Positions 18,443 to 26,310 of a stretch of DNA of 64,000 bases are shown here, one piece after another; the first letter of the stretch is position 1; every line of letters starts with the position of its first letter. The notes under the pieces are model-generated. The model made no database searches. It was not told the DNA's origin and saw only the letters and a program-made list of their open reading frames with translations. The position numbers were made by a program, and so were the translations under genes. Source of the stretch: Streptococcus sp. CF8_St5-11 (GTDB taxonomy: Bacteria > Bacillota > Bacilli > Lactobacillales > Streptococcaceae); NCBI RefSeq assembly GCF_024295625.1, contig NZ_JANCOJ010000001.1, positions 186,001-250,000 of the forward strand, written 5' to 3'.

Positions 18443-19047
18443 AAATCTGAGATATCGCCTCCATGTGCTAGTATATATTCTTTTCGACGATTAGCTTCTT
18501 CCTCCCAAAGAGGATCGTCTACAACATCCATCGTTTGAATTTCTGCCAAACTTCGTTCATTTGCTTCTTCAAAAGTTAGAGATAGAATATCCTCATGTTT
18601 TCTTTTAAACTCCTCAATTGTCAACCAGCTAGCCTTCCCATCCTCGCTAATTTGCCCATCAATCACCTTTGCAATTTCTATCGCCATAATGTACATGGCG
18701 CGTTTATCAACTGTCAAAACTTCTAGATGGGTAGTTAAAATACGAAGATAGTCCCCTTTTTCATTATAATCTGTAGCAAATGCGTCTTCAAACTCTATCT
18801 CAATACATTCCTCAATATGTGAAAAGAGGCTTCGTACCCCTTCCTTTAGGGGGACACTAGACCATCGCTTATCTGCAGTACTTTTCCTCAAGGATAAATT
18901 TACAGAAAAATCCTCTTGTAGTTGCTCATTGTCTCCAGCATTTGAGTACGATACTTGCTTTTCTTCTGGAAACCACATTTTACCAGCAAGCTCTAGATAA
19001 CCATAAGGTATCTTTTTTATATAATCACCTTTGATGTAGAGTCTCAC
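18439..19047 (-). CDS. Putative immunity protein 2 of the LXG array
   Basis: A 202-residue paralogue, the most divergent in its C-terminal end: it lacks the long acidic tail and ends AHGGDISDL. It keeps LYIKGDYIKKIPYGYLELAG, VLTVDKRAMYIMAIEIA and DGQISEDGK. It starts with GTG, overlapping the previous stop as GTGA. Divergence from its neighbours suggests an older copy, perhaps specific for another toxin variant (inference). Confidence 0.72.
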   Translation of the reverse strand: MRLYIKGDYIKKIPYGYLELAGKMWFPEEKQVSYSNAGDNEQLQEDFSVNLSLRKSTADKRWSSVPLKEGVRSLFSHIEECIEIEFEDAFATDYNEKGDYLRILTTHLEVLTVDKRAMYIMAIEIAKVIDGQISEDGKASWLTIEEFKRKHEDILSLTFEEANERSLAEIQTMDVVDDPLWEEEANRRKEYILAHGGDISDL

Positions 19048-19658
19048 TCGTCGTCCTCATCATCTAATTCCACCTCTCCATGGATTCGGATATACTCCTC
19101 GCGCTTCCTATCCAATTCTTCCCAGAGGGGCTCGTCGATGGCTTTCATAACCTTTATCTCTTCTAAACTAATATCGACTGCTTCGTCGTAGGTCAAATGT
19201 AGTAGGTCTTTATGTTTCGTTTTGATTTCTTCAACACTCAGCCATGTTTCTTTATCGTCTTCGCTGATTTGACCGTCAATGGCAGACGCCACCTCAATCG
19301 CCATGATATAAAGAGCTCGCTTATCAACCGTTAGAATATCTTTATGAGTCGTGATGATTCGTAGATAGTCTCCTTTTTCTCGTCCATCACTTTCATAAGA
19401 ATATTCAAAATTTAAATTTAAATTTTCACGCTTAAAAGTCGCCCAGGGATCGTTGCCAACACTAAAATCAGCCATTCCCCAACGCTCATCGTTTGAAGAA
19501 AATTTATCTAAAGTCAAACTTAAATAAAAATCATCATCACGTGCATAAGAAAAACTAACCTGCACTCCCTTGCGTTCCTTGAACCACATTTTCCAAGGAT
19601 ATTCCATACATGCTTGATAGATGCTAGTTTCATAGTTGCCTTTAAGGTATAATTTCAT
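19044..19658 (-). CDS. Putative immunity protein 1, next to the LXG toxin
   Basis: A 204-residue protein, first of the array and 14 bp after the toxin stop, so it is the best candidate for the cognate antitoxin. It has the strongest ribosome binding site of the array (AGGAGG before an ATG). Family core DILTVDKRALYIMAIEVAS and DGQISEDDKETW, with acidic tail VELDDEDDE. The N terminus (KLYLKGNYETSIYQ) differs somewhat from the others. No signal peptide, so it should act in the cytoplasm. Confidence 0.8.
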   Translation of the reverse strand: MKLYLKGNYETSIYQACMEYPWKMWFKERKGVQVSFSYARDDDFYLSLTLDKFSSNDERWGMADFSVGNDPWATFKRENLNLNFEYSYESDGREKGDYLRIITTHKDILTVDKRALYIMAIEVASAIDGQISEDDKETWLSVEEIKTKHKDLLHLTYDEAVDISLEEIKVMKAIDEPLWEELDRKREEYIRIHGEVELDDEDDE

Positions 19659-19672
19659 AGTTCCTCCTATTT

Positions 19673-21298
19673 TTAATAATTATTTTGATATGTTTTCCAA
19701 ATTCTATTAATTATTTCTTCTTTAACGCCCTTTTCTAAATTCTTTAAATCCGCATCTTTATTTACAAAGTTCTGTATAGATTCTTTTCCACTAATTTCAC
19801 CAACCTCTAAATGAGAATTAACACCGTACCCCGACTTTCCACTTCCAGATTGAACCTGGAACACTCCATCACCATTAGTACCACTGCTTGGCTCCCAATC
19901 CACACGAAGCTTCACTTTTCGATTTCCTACTCGGGCTTCAATTAGTTTACCACCCTTGCCAGAAATGGTTCTACTAGTCGGTCTATTGGCCTTCCAGCTG
20001 TCATAGTTGCTAGAATAATTGACTTGAATTTCAGCGTTTGCGCCACCTGTTTTACTAATTGCGGATCCTGTAGATACTACGCCACTTAATATGAGTGCAT
20101 TGCCTGCATCTAAAGCAAGCTCTGCTGTAGTTGTTCCAGCAATAAAGCTTGCTCCACCTGTCTCAGGAGCTAATACTAAACCTCCAGTTTCTGCTGCTAC
20201 GCTAGCAAAGTCAAGCAGTAAACCTGATAACATCTGACTAACTCCACCCCAAAATTCAGCAGAATTAGCTTCAAAATTTTCTTGAAGAAGTTCTTGATAT
20301 TTTTCATTGATCATTTTCGTAGAAGCACTATCATACTTCCCATTTTTTAGCACAGAAAAATTATCATTTTTTTGATAATGACGATCTTTATAAGCGCTAT
20401 TATCAAAAATTTCAATTAAATTCCCTTCATTGTCAATTTTTAGAGTATGGTTATAATCATCAATTATTTTTTTCCACTGTGACCGATCATGTCCTTTTAA
20501 GCGTTTGTTTAACTCTTCCCGATAATAGGTATCACCATCCTCTGATAATAACATATCTCTCGACGCTTGATTTAAAGTCTTTGTTAAGGCATCCTGATAG
20601 TCTCTTTTAGCGTAGGAAACAACTTTTGTTTGTTTCATTTTGTCAAACCAAGTCATGTCTACACCATCCGCATAGTAATTTCCGTTGCTATCAACTATAA
20701 TTTGACTTAGTTGTCCTGCTCCTTCAATCGCTAAATTAAGAATTTCAAGACTGTCTGAAAAATACTGATTGACTTGCTCAACAAACCACTCTAATTTTTC
20801 AATTTTTTCTTCAAGATCTTTGATTTGCATCCGTGTTTTATCAGCCAATTCGTGAAGTACTCTATTTTCTGATAAATTTTGATCCAGATTCGCGGTAAGA
20901 AATGCTCCTACACGATTGAAAAAATCCTCATTCTTTCTAATTAGATCTTGATACTTTGAAAGCTGTTTTTCCCAACTCTGTTTTTGTGTCTTCAAATCAT
21001 CTAAATCTAATTCTCCATATTTTGATACAACTGTATCTGCGTTTTTGTATGAATTTAATTCAATCTGAATATCGTCGATCGCTTCTTGTAATTTTTTGAT
21101 ACACGGGATAATAATATTCCCAAATAAATTTTTCCCTGCCTCATATGCAGCACCTTGAAGTATTCCTGCTTCGATTTCTGCAATTAAATGATCACTTCCA
21201 CTAGTAAGTTTTTCTGTAATCTGAGTAGCAATTTGAATATTACTGCTCATAGCTTCAATCAAAGCAGCAGATTCTGATGAACTGTATCTCACTCCCAC
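19673..21298 (-). CDS. LXG-type polymorphic toxin, T7SSb effector
   Basis: 541 residues. Residues 1 to about 200 form a helical LXG-like delivery domain; the LxG motif is LQG at 47-49, followed by AYEAGKNLF. A middle region follows, then a hydrophobic glycine-rich stretch at about 355-415 typical of the pretoxin part, and a separate C-terminal domain (about 421-541) with a basic segment (KGGKLIEARVGNRKVKLRVDW) and a polar GSGKSGYG turn. That last domain was not recognised. The start is GTG (21298, AAAGGA upstream); a GTG at 21292 forming a GTGA overlap is the alternative. It is AT-rich like the rest of the module. No T7SS core genes are in the window. Confidence 0.85.
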   Translation of the reverse strand: MGVRYSSSESAALIEAMSSNIQIATQITEKLTSGSDHLIAEIEAGILQGAAYEAGKNLFGNIIIPCIKKLQEAIDDIQIELNSYKNADTVVSKYGELDLDDLKTQKQSWEKQLSKYQDLIRKNEDFFNRVGAFLTANLDQNLSENRVLHELADKTRMQIKDLEEKIEKLEWFVEQVNQYFSDSLEILNLAIEGAGQLSQIIVDSNGNYYADGVDMTWFDKMKQTKVVSYAKRDYQDALTKTLNQASRDMLLSEDGDTYYREELNKRLKGHDRSQWKKIIDDYNHTLKIDNEGNLIEIFDNSAYKDRHYQKNDNFSVLKNGKYDSASTKMINEKYQELLQENFEANSAEFWGGVSQMLSGLLLDFASVAAETGGLVLAPETGGASFIAGTTTAELALDAGNALILSGVVSTGSAISKTGGANAEIQVNYSSNYDSWKANRPTSRTISGKGGKLIEARVGNRKVKLRVDWEPSSGTNGDGVFQVQSGSGKSGYGVNSHLEVGEISGKESIQNFVNKDADLKNLEKGVKEEIINRIWKTYQNNY

Positions 21299-21651
21299 GG
21301 CAAACTATTCCTTTCTCTTATCAATTTTTCTCTCTGAATGTCTAAGTTTTTTAAAACATTCCGAAACTCTTCACTGACACCATCCATCTGTCTAACCACA
21401 TAATTTCTTGCAATTAAATCCATTTCATTCTTTTCTTGAAAAAATAAGATATTTTGAGATGAAATAGACAACTTTTCTTCTGCTTCTCGTGTGATCAACG
21501 AAAGATCTTCTAAAAATTCATCTAAACTTTGTTGATACTCACGACTTAAATTTAAAATAAAATCTTCTTGTCGCTCTGTTTTCACAATTTCTTGGAATAG
21601 TTTATCTCGCTTATTTTTATTAACATCCTCCATCATGGTTAGCTTTCCCAT
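21289..21651 (-). CDS. LXG-associated small helical protein (Lap-like, DUF3958-like)
   Basis: A 120-residue, almost wholly helical, charged protein between the WXG100-like gene and the toxin. In streptococcal T7SSb loci, two such small proteins bind the LXG domain and help export, and the position and size fit the second of them. The start is uncertain: ATG at 21651 overlaps the previous gene by 13 bp, while ATG at 21636 leaves a 2-bp gap. Family name is from overall character, not a search. Confidence 0.7.
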   Translation of the reverse strand: MGKLTMMEDVNKNKRDKLFQEIVKTERQEDFILNLSREYQQSLDEFLEDLSLITREAEEKLSISSQNILFFQEKNEMDLIARNYVVRQMDGVSEEFRNVLKNLDIQREKLIRERNSLPWE

Positions 21652-21917
21652 CTTTGAGCCTGTTCTACATCACGTTTTTCAAGCACAGCGGCAATTTGAG
21701 GAAATTTATTAGCTTGAATTAGAACAGCTTCACTAAATTTACCCACAGCTTGAAGTAAGTGATTATTTACTTCTTTTCCCTTCTCCATACCTGCAATACC
21801 AGCAGAATAACTAAACTCTACTTGTTTATTCTCATTTTGTGATACATCAACAACAGCCAACTCACCAATAGCCGCTTGCGCATCAATTGGGCTGGATTTT
21901 ATTTGGAGTTTATCCAT
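21639..21917 (-). CDS. WXG100-like LXG partner (TIGR04197/DUF3130-like)
   Basis: A 92-residue protein, first gene of the toxin operon, with GAGGGTGA before the ATG. Features: an N-terminal extended part with VDVSQNE, FSYSAGIAGMEKGKEV, then a helix with QANKFPQIAAVLEKRD, matching my memory of the TIGR04197 T7SS family. It would pair with the helical protein encoded next and with the LXG domain to form the export complex. Confidence 0.75.
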   Translation of the reverse strand: MDKLQIKSSPIDAQAAIGELAVVDVSQNENKQVEFSYSAGIAGMEKGKEVNNHLLQAVGKFSEAVLIQANKFPQIAAVLEKRDVEQAQRWES

Positions 21918-21949
21918 ATATTCACCCTCAAATCTTATTATTCCCCTCC

Positions 21950-21958
21950 ATCATATCA
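21950..21958 (-). promoter_or_regulatory. Likely promoter of the LXG toxin operon
   Basis: The minus strand reads TGATATGAT, an extended -10, about 33 bp before the first start codon. No clear -35. No other regulatory site was recognised between 21918 and 22064, which is AT-rich. Confidence 0.5.
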
Positions 21959-22064
21959 TAATTTGAAGAAAAATACTCTTTCTTCCATGAAAAAACATAC
22001 TAATTTTTCTGTAATTTATTAATAGTTAGAGACAAGTCTTTCAAAAGAATTGTAACCTCCATTC

Positions 22065-22093
22065 AAAAAGCCCTCAGCTGTAACTGAGAGCTT
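22065..22093 (-). terminator. Terminator of the five-gene ABC operon
   Basis: The minus strand shows AAGCTCTCAG, loop TTACAG, CTGAGGGCTT, then TTTGA, just past the permease stop. Confidence 0.85.
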
Positions 22094-22099
22094 GTTTGA

Positions 22100-23314
22100 T
22101 TAGCGATAGCTAAGAGCACGTTTGATGGTCTTCCACGGTCCGAGGTCATCGGTCTGGAGGATTAAGCTCGCGTAGATTCGAGCAATGAGCACTGTTCCCA
22201 CGATGGTAAAGAGAACCGCAATTCCTAATGAACCCCAAGCTTCAAGACCAGTCGCATAGCCATTGATGGTACGGAAAGGCATGAAGAAGGTGGAAATGAA
22301 AGGAATGTAGGAACCGATCTTCAATAAGAAGACATCACCAGCACTTCCCAAGGTAGTCACACCAAAAAAGCTAAAGAGGACTAACATCATCAGTGGCGAA
22401 ATCGCTTTTCCTGAATCTTCAGGTCGTGCAACTGTGGAGCCTAAGAAAGCAGAGAGCACCACATACATAAAGACTCCAAGGATAATGAAGAAGACGGTAT
22501 TGAGCGAGATCGCTTCTGCTAGGTGCTGGGTAATTGGAGAGTTTGGAGCGAGAATGTCCTTGACAACAGGGATATCTGCTCTAAAGATCCAAACCGCTAC
22601 TAAACCAATCACATAGACAAAAATATGGGTAAAGATCACTCCGAAGAGTCCGAGCATGCGTGCGAAGAAATAATCGGTTGCTTTGATACTAGAGAAGACC
22701 ACTTCCATAATCTTGGTTCCTTTTTCACTGGCTACTTCTTGGGCTGTGATACCAGAGTAGAACATCAAAATCATATAAAGCAACATTCCTAGAGCACCTG
22801 CAACCATGGTTTGCACCATTTTCAAGCCTTCTTTTTTCTCATCAATTTTTTCTTTGAGAGAAACCTGTTGAGACAAGGCTGTCAGTTGCTCTTTGCTTAG
22901 ATTAGCGCGGGCCATATTGAGCCCTTGTTGGACCTGGCTTAATTTCGCAGAGACAAGGGATTTCAATCCCATTTTCATGGCTTGGTCGCCCACATAAGTC
23001 GCTTCTAGCTGGCCATCTTTTTCATCGACCGTTAGGTAAGCAGCTGCTTTCTCATCCTTGATAGCTTTTTTAGCTGCAGCTTCATCTTTGTAGTCTAAGT
23101 TCAAGCCATCGGTTCCTTTGAGGCTTTCTTTGACAGCTGGCACTTCTGTCACCAAGGCTACCTGGTTTTTGGCTTCTGTAGAAGAACCCGTCAGATAATT
23201 GATTCCAATGCTCAACCCTAAAAAGAGGAAGGGACCGAAGACCATTAAGAGGAAACTCCATGATTTCACTTGTCTGATATAGGTTTCTTTCATTACGACA
23301 AACATCTGTTTCAT
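22100..23314 (-). CDS. ABC-2 type permease (NatB-like)
   Basis: 404 residues with the NatB topology: one N-terminal membrane helix (about 20-40), a large extracellular domain (about 45-170), then five to six helices. It overlaps the ATPase gene by 4 bp (ATGA), so the two form one exporter. NatAB-type systems are tied to sodium export or envelope-stress responses, but the substrate here cannot be read from sequence. Last gene of the operon. Confidence 0.88.
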   Translation of the reverse strand: MKQMFVVMKETYIRQVKSWSFLLMVFGPFLFLGLSIGINYLTGSSTEAKNQVALVTEVPAVKESLKGTDGLNLDYKDEAAAKKAIKDEKAAAYLTVDEKDGQLEATYVGDQAMKMGLKSLVSAKLSQVQQGLNMARANLSKEQLTALSQQVSLKEKIDEKKEGLKMVQTMVAGALGMLLYMILMFYSGITAQEVASEKGTKIMEVVFSSIKATDYFFARMLGLFGVIFTHIFVYVIGLVAVWIFRADIPVVKDILAPNSPITQHLAEAISLNTVFFIILGVFMYVVLSAFLGSTVARPEDSGKAISPLMMLVLFSFFGVTTLGSAGDVFLLKIGSYIPFISTFFMPFRTINGYATGLEAWGSLGIAVLFTIVGTVLIARIYASLILQTDDLGPWKTIKRALSYR

Positions 23315-24204
23315 ACTTCTACTCCTGATTCAAGTTTAAAGATCTCATCAATAGTTGGGGCTTGGTGGTCAAAGGTCGCAAGATAGTGGCCCTTGGTCAA
23401 GCGGTCAAATAATTCTGGACCAGCTGATGCATCATCCAAGATCATCTTCCAAGTCCCTTGCTTGGTCATGCTGACCTTGGTCACGTGTGGGAGAGCTTCT
23501 AGCTCTTCTTTACTAAAGTCGTTTGAGACGAAGAGGCGAGTCTTGCCATAGCTATTCCGGACCTCTTGGACAGGCCCTGAAAGGACAACCGAACCATCAC
23601 GGATCATTAGGATATCATCACACAACTCTTCGACATTGGTCATGACGTGGTCAGAAAAGATAATGGTTGCCCCACGCTCTTTTTCTTCAAAAATGACCTG
23701 CTTGAGCACTTCTGTATTGACCGGATCCAAGCCGCTAAAGGGTTCATCTAAAATGATCAATTTAGGCTCATGGATCAAGGTGATGATCAATTGAACCTTC
23801 TGTTGGTTCCCTTTTGAGAGACTCTTTATTTTATCGGTCAATTTTCCTTTTACTTGGAGTTTTTCCATCCAGGTCGGTAATTTTTCCTTGACCTCAGCAG
23901 TGCTCATTCCTTTTAAGGCAGCCAAATAGCGGACCTGCTCAAAAATCGTGAGTTTTGGCATAAGACTACGTTCTTCTGGCAAATAGCCAATTTCCTTGTA
24001 GGTTTCTTGGGTGATCGCTTTGCCACCTAGGCGAATCTCGCCACTGTAGTCCAAAAAGCGCAAGATACTGTGGAAAATAGTTGTTTTCCCGGCACCATTT
24101 TTCCCAACTAAGCCAAGGATATGCCCTTGTTGAGCTGTCAGATCTACTCCGAAGAGAACCTGCTTATTCCCAAAGCTTTTTTCTAAATTTCTAATTTCTA
24201 ACAT
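23311..24204 (-). CDS. ABC transporter ATP-binding protein (NatA-like)
   Basis: 297 residues: Walker A GKNGAGKTT, signature LSKGNQQKVQ (a common variant in this group), Walker B LIILDEPFSGLDP and switch His in FSDHVM, followed by a C-terminal regulatory domain of about 80 residues. It works with the ABC-2 permease at 22100-23314. It lies 11 bp after the DUF3169 gene in the same operon. Confidence 0.92.
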   Translation of the reverse strand: MLEIRNLEKSFGNKQVLFGVDLTAQQGHILGLVGKNGAGKTTIFHSILRFLDYSGEIRLGGKAITQETYKEIGYLPEERSLMPKLTIFEQVRYLAALKGMSTAEVKEKLPTWMEKLQVKGKLTDKIKSLSKGNQQKVQLIITLIHEPKLIILDEPFSGLDPVNTEVLKQVIFEEKERGATIIFSDHVMTNVEELCDDILMIRDGSVVLSGPVQEVRNSYGKTRLFVSNDFSKEELEALPHVTKVSMTKQGTWKMILDDASAGPELFDRLTKGHYLATFDHQAPTIDEIFKLESGVEV

Positions 24205-24215
24205 AGATGACTCCT

Positions 24216-25013
24216 CTACTCTTTATAATAACGTTTGGTAATCTTGTATTGTGAGACCAAGATATAGACATAAATCAGTGATACCACTACTAATGCTAAC
24301 AAGATATCTGTATGGAAAGCAATGCCAACTAAGAATATCGCAATTAAGGAAATCGGTAAGATATAATTGCTTAACTTAATGATAATTTCATAGTTTTCCT
24401 CGTAGCTAATCTGCTTTTCTGCTTCATCCATCATACTCATCATAAATTCACGCACTTCCTTGGCATTGGCATTGCGGGGAATCGGTTTTCCATAAATCAG
24501 ATGGAAGGTCTTGCGAAAGAAGATATCCGATAGGAAAAATAGGGCAATCAAGACAAGAAAGAGATAGAGCATGGTAAAGTCTCCAAAGATAAAAGCCATG
24601 TCCCCAGCGCCAGGTCTATCTAAGTAAACCAATTGACTATAAAAAATGACGAATAAAAAGTAGGGCAAGATCATGATGCCTTTAAAAATGGTCGCTAAGC
24701 CATATAGTTTTTTCTTCTGGATGTCATAGTGATAGGCTTCATCATCGTCTTCTATTTGGAGCATTTTTTGATGGACTTTTCTCGCGCACATCAGTAAGGT
24801 TATCGTGAGTATAAATGCGACTAAGAATAAAACTGCTGAGCCCAAAAGAAGTACTTCTTTACTAAAGAAGGATTGGATTTCTAGGGGCTTTTCGGATCCA
24901 AACATTCCTGTCAAAAAACTGATAACTCCTCCTATCAAGCCGGAAACTGTAATGATCCCTACATTTCTCCAAAAACGAAAACGGGCTGACCTTTCTTTAT
25001 ACTTCTTTTTCAT
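24216..25013 (-). CDS. DUF3169 family membrane protein
   Basis: 265 residues with about six membrane helices (near 20-38, 55-75, 110-130, 145-165, 215-232 and 236-255) and a charged cytosolic loop between helices 2 and 3. It fits the DUF3169 family, often found with a small HTH regulator and an ABC exporter. It starts 2 bp after the HTH gene stop. Function unknown; it may sense the membrane or assist the transporter (inference from neighbours). Confidence 0.8.
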   Translation of the reverse strand: MKKKYKERSARFRFWRNVGIITVSGLIGGVISFLTGMFGSEKPLEIQSFFSKEVLLLGSAVLFLVAFILTITLLMCARKVHQKMLQIEDDDEAYHYDIQKKKLYGLATIFKGIMILPYFLFVIFYSQLVYLDRPGAGDMAFIFGDFTMLYLFLVLIALFFLSDIFFRKTFHLIYGKPIPRNANAKEVREFMMSMMDEAEKQISYEENYEIIIKLSNYILPISLIAIFLVGIAFHTDILLALVVVSLIYVYILVSQYKITKRYYKE

Positions 25014-25015
25014 TG

Positions 25016-25225
25016 TTATTCCTCTTCCTCTACTAGACTAAAAACATTTTCCACCGGTTCCTTGAATATCTGGGCGATGGTGATGGCAATGATAACCGAA
25101 GGGGTGTACTCCCCTCTCTCCAAGAGACTGATCGACTGGCGCGAGACTCCAGCTAGCTTGGCTAGCTCAGATTGGTTGAGACCATCACGCGCCCTCAGCT
25201 CTTTCAGTCGATTTTTTAAGATCAT
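25016..25225 (-). CDS. Cro/CI-type HTH regulator (YvaO/YgzD-like)
   Basis: 69 residues, essentially one helix-turn-helix domain (LKELRARDGLNQSELAKLAG, recognition helix VSRQSISLLERG). The short form without a ligand domain is typical of regulators encoded with DUF3169 proteins and ABC exporters. It is the second gene of the operon; repeated TTGTCA sites over the promoter are good operator candidates. Confidence 0.9.
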   Translation of the reverse strand: MILKNRLKELRARDGLNQSELAKLAGVSRQSISLLERGEYTPSVIIAITIAQIFKEPVENVFSLVEEEE

Positions 25226-25238
25226 GGCTTTCGCCCCC

Positions 25239-25547
25239 TTATAGTTGAATACCTTGAATATCTTCGATGCGAACTAATTTGGTTTCCCTCTGTTGTTTAT
25301 GAATCACACGGGTCAGTTTGACCCAATCTTCATCGATATCTATAATTTCATACTCAAATCCAACACCATCTACTGTAACAGTGGCCGTTTGGCCTTTCAA
25401 TTCTTCTAAAAGTCTAGACATGTCTTGATTTCCTTTCACTTGTTTTTCTAATCGTCTGATGCGTTTGTTCAACCTTTTTATCTTCTTTTCTGAGCTTCCA
25501 TAAATGATAAGCAGAAAAGGGATAAATAGAATCCATATAGCTCCCAT
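25239..25547 (-). CDS. Membrane-anchored hypothetical protein
   Basis: 102 residues: an N-terminal membrane helix (about 3-18), a basic coiled coil (KKIKRLNKRIRRLEKQVKG) and a small C-terminal beta-rich domain (TVTVDGVGFEYEIIDIDEDWVKL). The ATG at 25547 has AGGAGG at good spacing; the longer frame runs through the promoter and is rejected. First gene of the HTH/ABC operon. No family recognised; the C-terminal part resembles small regulatory or DUF domains seen in such operons. Confidence 0.75.
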   Translation of the reverse strand: MGAIWILFIPFLLIIYGSSEKKIKRLNKRIRRLEKQVKGNQDMSRLLEELKGQTATVTVDGVGFEYEIIDIDEDWVKLTRVIHKQQRETKLVRIEDIQGIQL

Positions 25548-25578
25548 AAGAATACCTCCTCTTCTTTCAACTAAAATC

Positions 25579-25607
25579 ATTGTAACACTTCTTTTTCTTT
25601 TTGACAA
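25579..25607 (-). promoter_or_regulatory. Promoter of the HTH/ABC operon
   Basis: The minus strand reads TTGTCA, 17 bp, TACAAT, about 32 bp before the first ATG. Confidence 0.8.
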
Positions 25608-25639
25608 GTATATTTGTCAAAAAAATAAAAATATTTGTC
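25601..25639 (-). promoter_or_regulatory. Candidate operator with repeated TTGTCA sites
   Basis: An inverted repeat TTGACAA-6 bp-TTGTCAA (25601-25620) covers the -35 box. A further direct copy TATTTGTCAAAAA lies 20-21 bp away (25632-25644). Two turns of spacing and overlap with the -35 suggest repression by the HTH protein of the same operon. Confidence 0.55.
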
Positions 25640-25725
25640 AAAAATAGCAGGATGGTTGACATGGATATTTTGAGGTAAGAAATAAAAGGCCCGCATTTGC
25701 ACACCTTTTAGCGTTCCTTTTTCCA

Positions 25726-25755
25726 TTGACAAGATTTAGAAAAAATTTTTATAAT
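25726..25755 (+). promoter_or_regulatory. Promoter of the GNAT gene
   Basis: TTGACA, 18 bp, TATAAT: consensus hexamers, followed by AAGGAG before the start. Confidence 0.85.
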
Positions 25756-25783
25756 GAAGAAAATATTACTAAGGAGAATCTAC

Positions 25784-26254
25784 ATGACGATTCGTTTAGC
25801 TCAACCAAATGATATTCCCCACTTGCTTGACCTCTTAGAACAGATTCTTTCCGTCCACCACCAAGTCCGTCCAGATATTTTCAAAGAAAAAGGTGGCAAA
25901 TATAGTGAAGAAGAGTTAAAACAGTTAATGGCGCAAAAGCAGACACCGATTTTCGTCTACGAAAATGAAGATGGCCAGGTCCTTGGACATCTCTTCGTCA
26001 CCATTAAAGAAGTCTCTGACAATCCTGTGCTTCATCCGATAAAAACCCTCTTCATCGAAGACTTGTGTGTCGATCAAGCAGCGCGTGGGCAAAAGATCGG
26101 CGATCAACTCTATCAATTCGCTGTCAACTATGCCAAGAAAATCGGCTGCTATAACCTAACTCTCAATGTTTGGAATGACAATGAAGGAGCCCTTCGCTTC
26201 TATCAAAGACAGGGAATGAAGCCTCAAGAAACTGTCATGGAAACAATCTTATAA
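25784..26254 (+). CDS. GNAT family N-acetyltransferase
   Basis: 156 residues with the GNAT fold: beta strands leading to IEDLCVDQAARGQKIGDQL, the acetyl-CoA pyrophosphate loop (A-R-G-Q-K-I-G), and a C-terminal NVWNDNEGALRFYQRQGMK motif. The ATG at 25784 follows AAGGAGAATCTAC; the ten codons upstream overlap the -10 region and are not used. Single-gene unit. Substrate unknown. Confidence 0.9.
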   Translation: MTIRLAQPNDIPHLLDLLEQILSVHHQVRPDIFKEKGGKYSEEELKQLMAQKQTPIFVYENEDGQVLGHLFVTIKEVSDNPVLHPIKTLFIEDLCVDQAARGQKIGDQLYQFAVNYAKKIGCYNLTLNVWNDNEGALRFYQRQGMKPQETVMETIL

Positions 26255-26263
26255 AACTGATTA

Positions 26264-26296
26264 AAAAACCGTTGATGCATCTCATCAACGGTTTTT
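26264..26296. terminator. Bidirectional terminator between GNAT gene and pheT
   Basis: Perfect stem AAAAACCGTTGATG, loop CATCT, complementary arm, with T-tracts on both strands. Confidence 0.9.
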
Positions 26297-26310
26297 CCTA
26301 TACACATTTG

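Noticed and set aside
15948..19658. Tandem repeats read as a CRISPR or satellite array
   Set aside because: The repeat unit is a whole gene of about 620 bp with coding constraint, not a short repeat with spacers.
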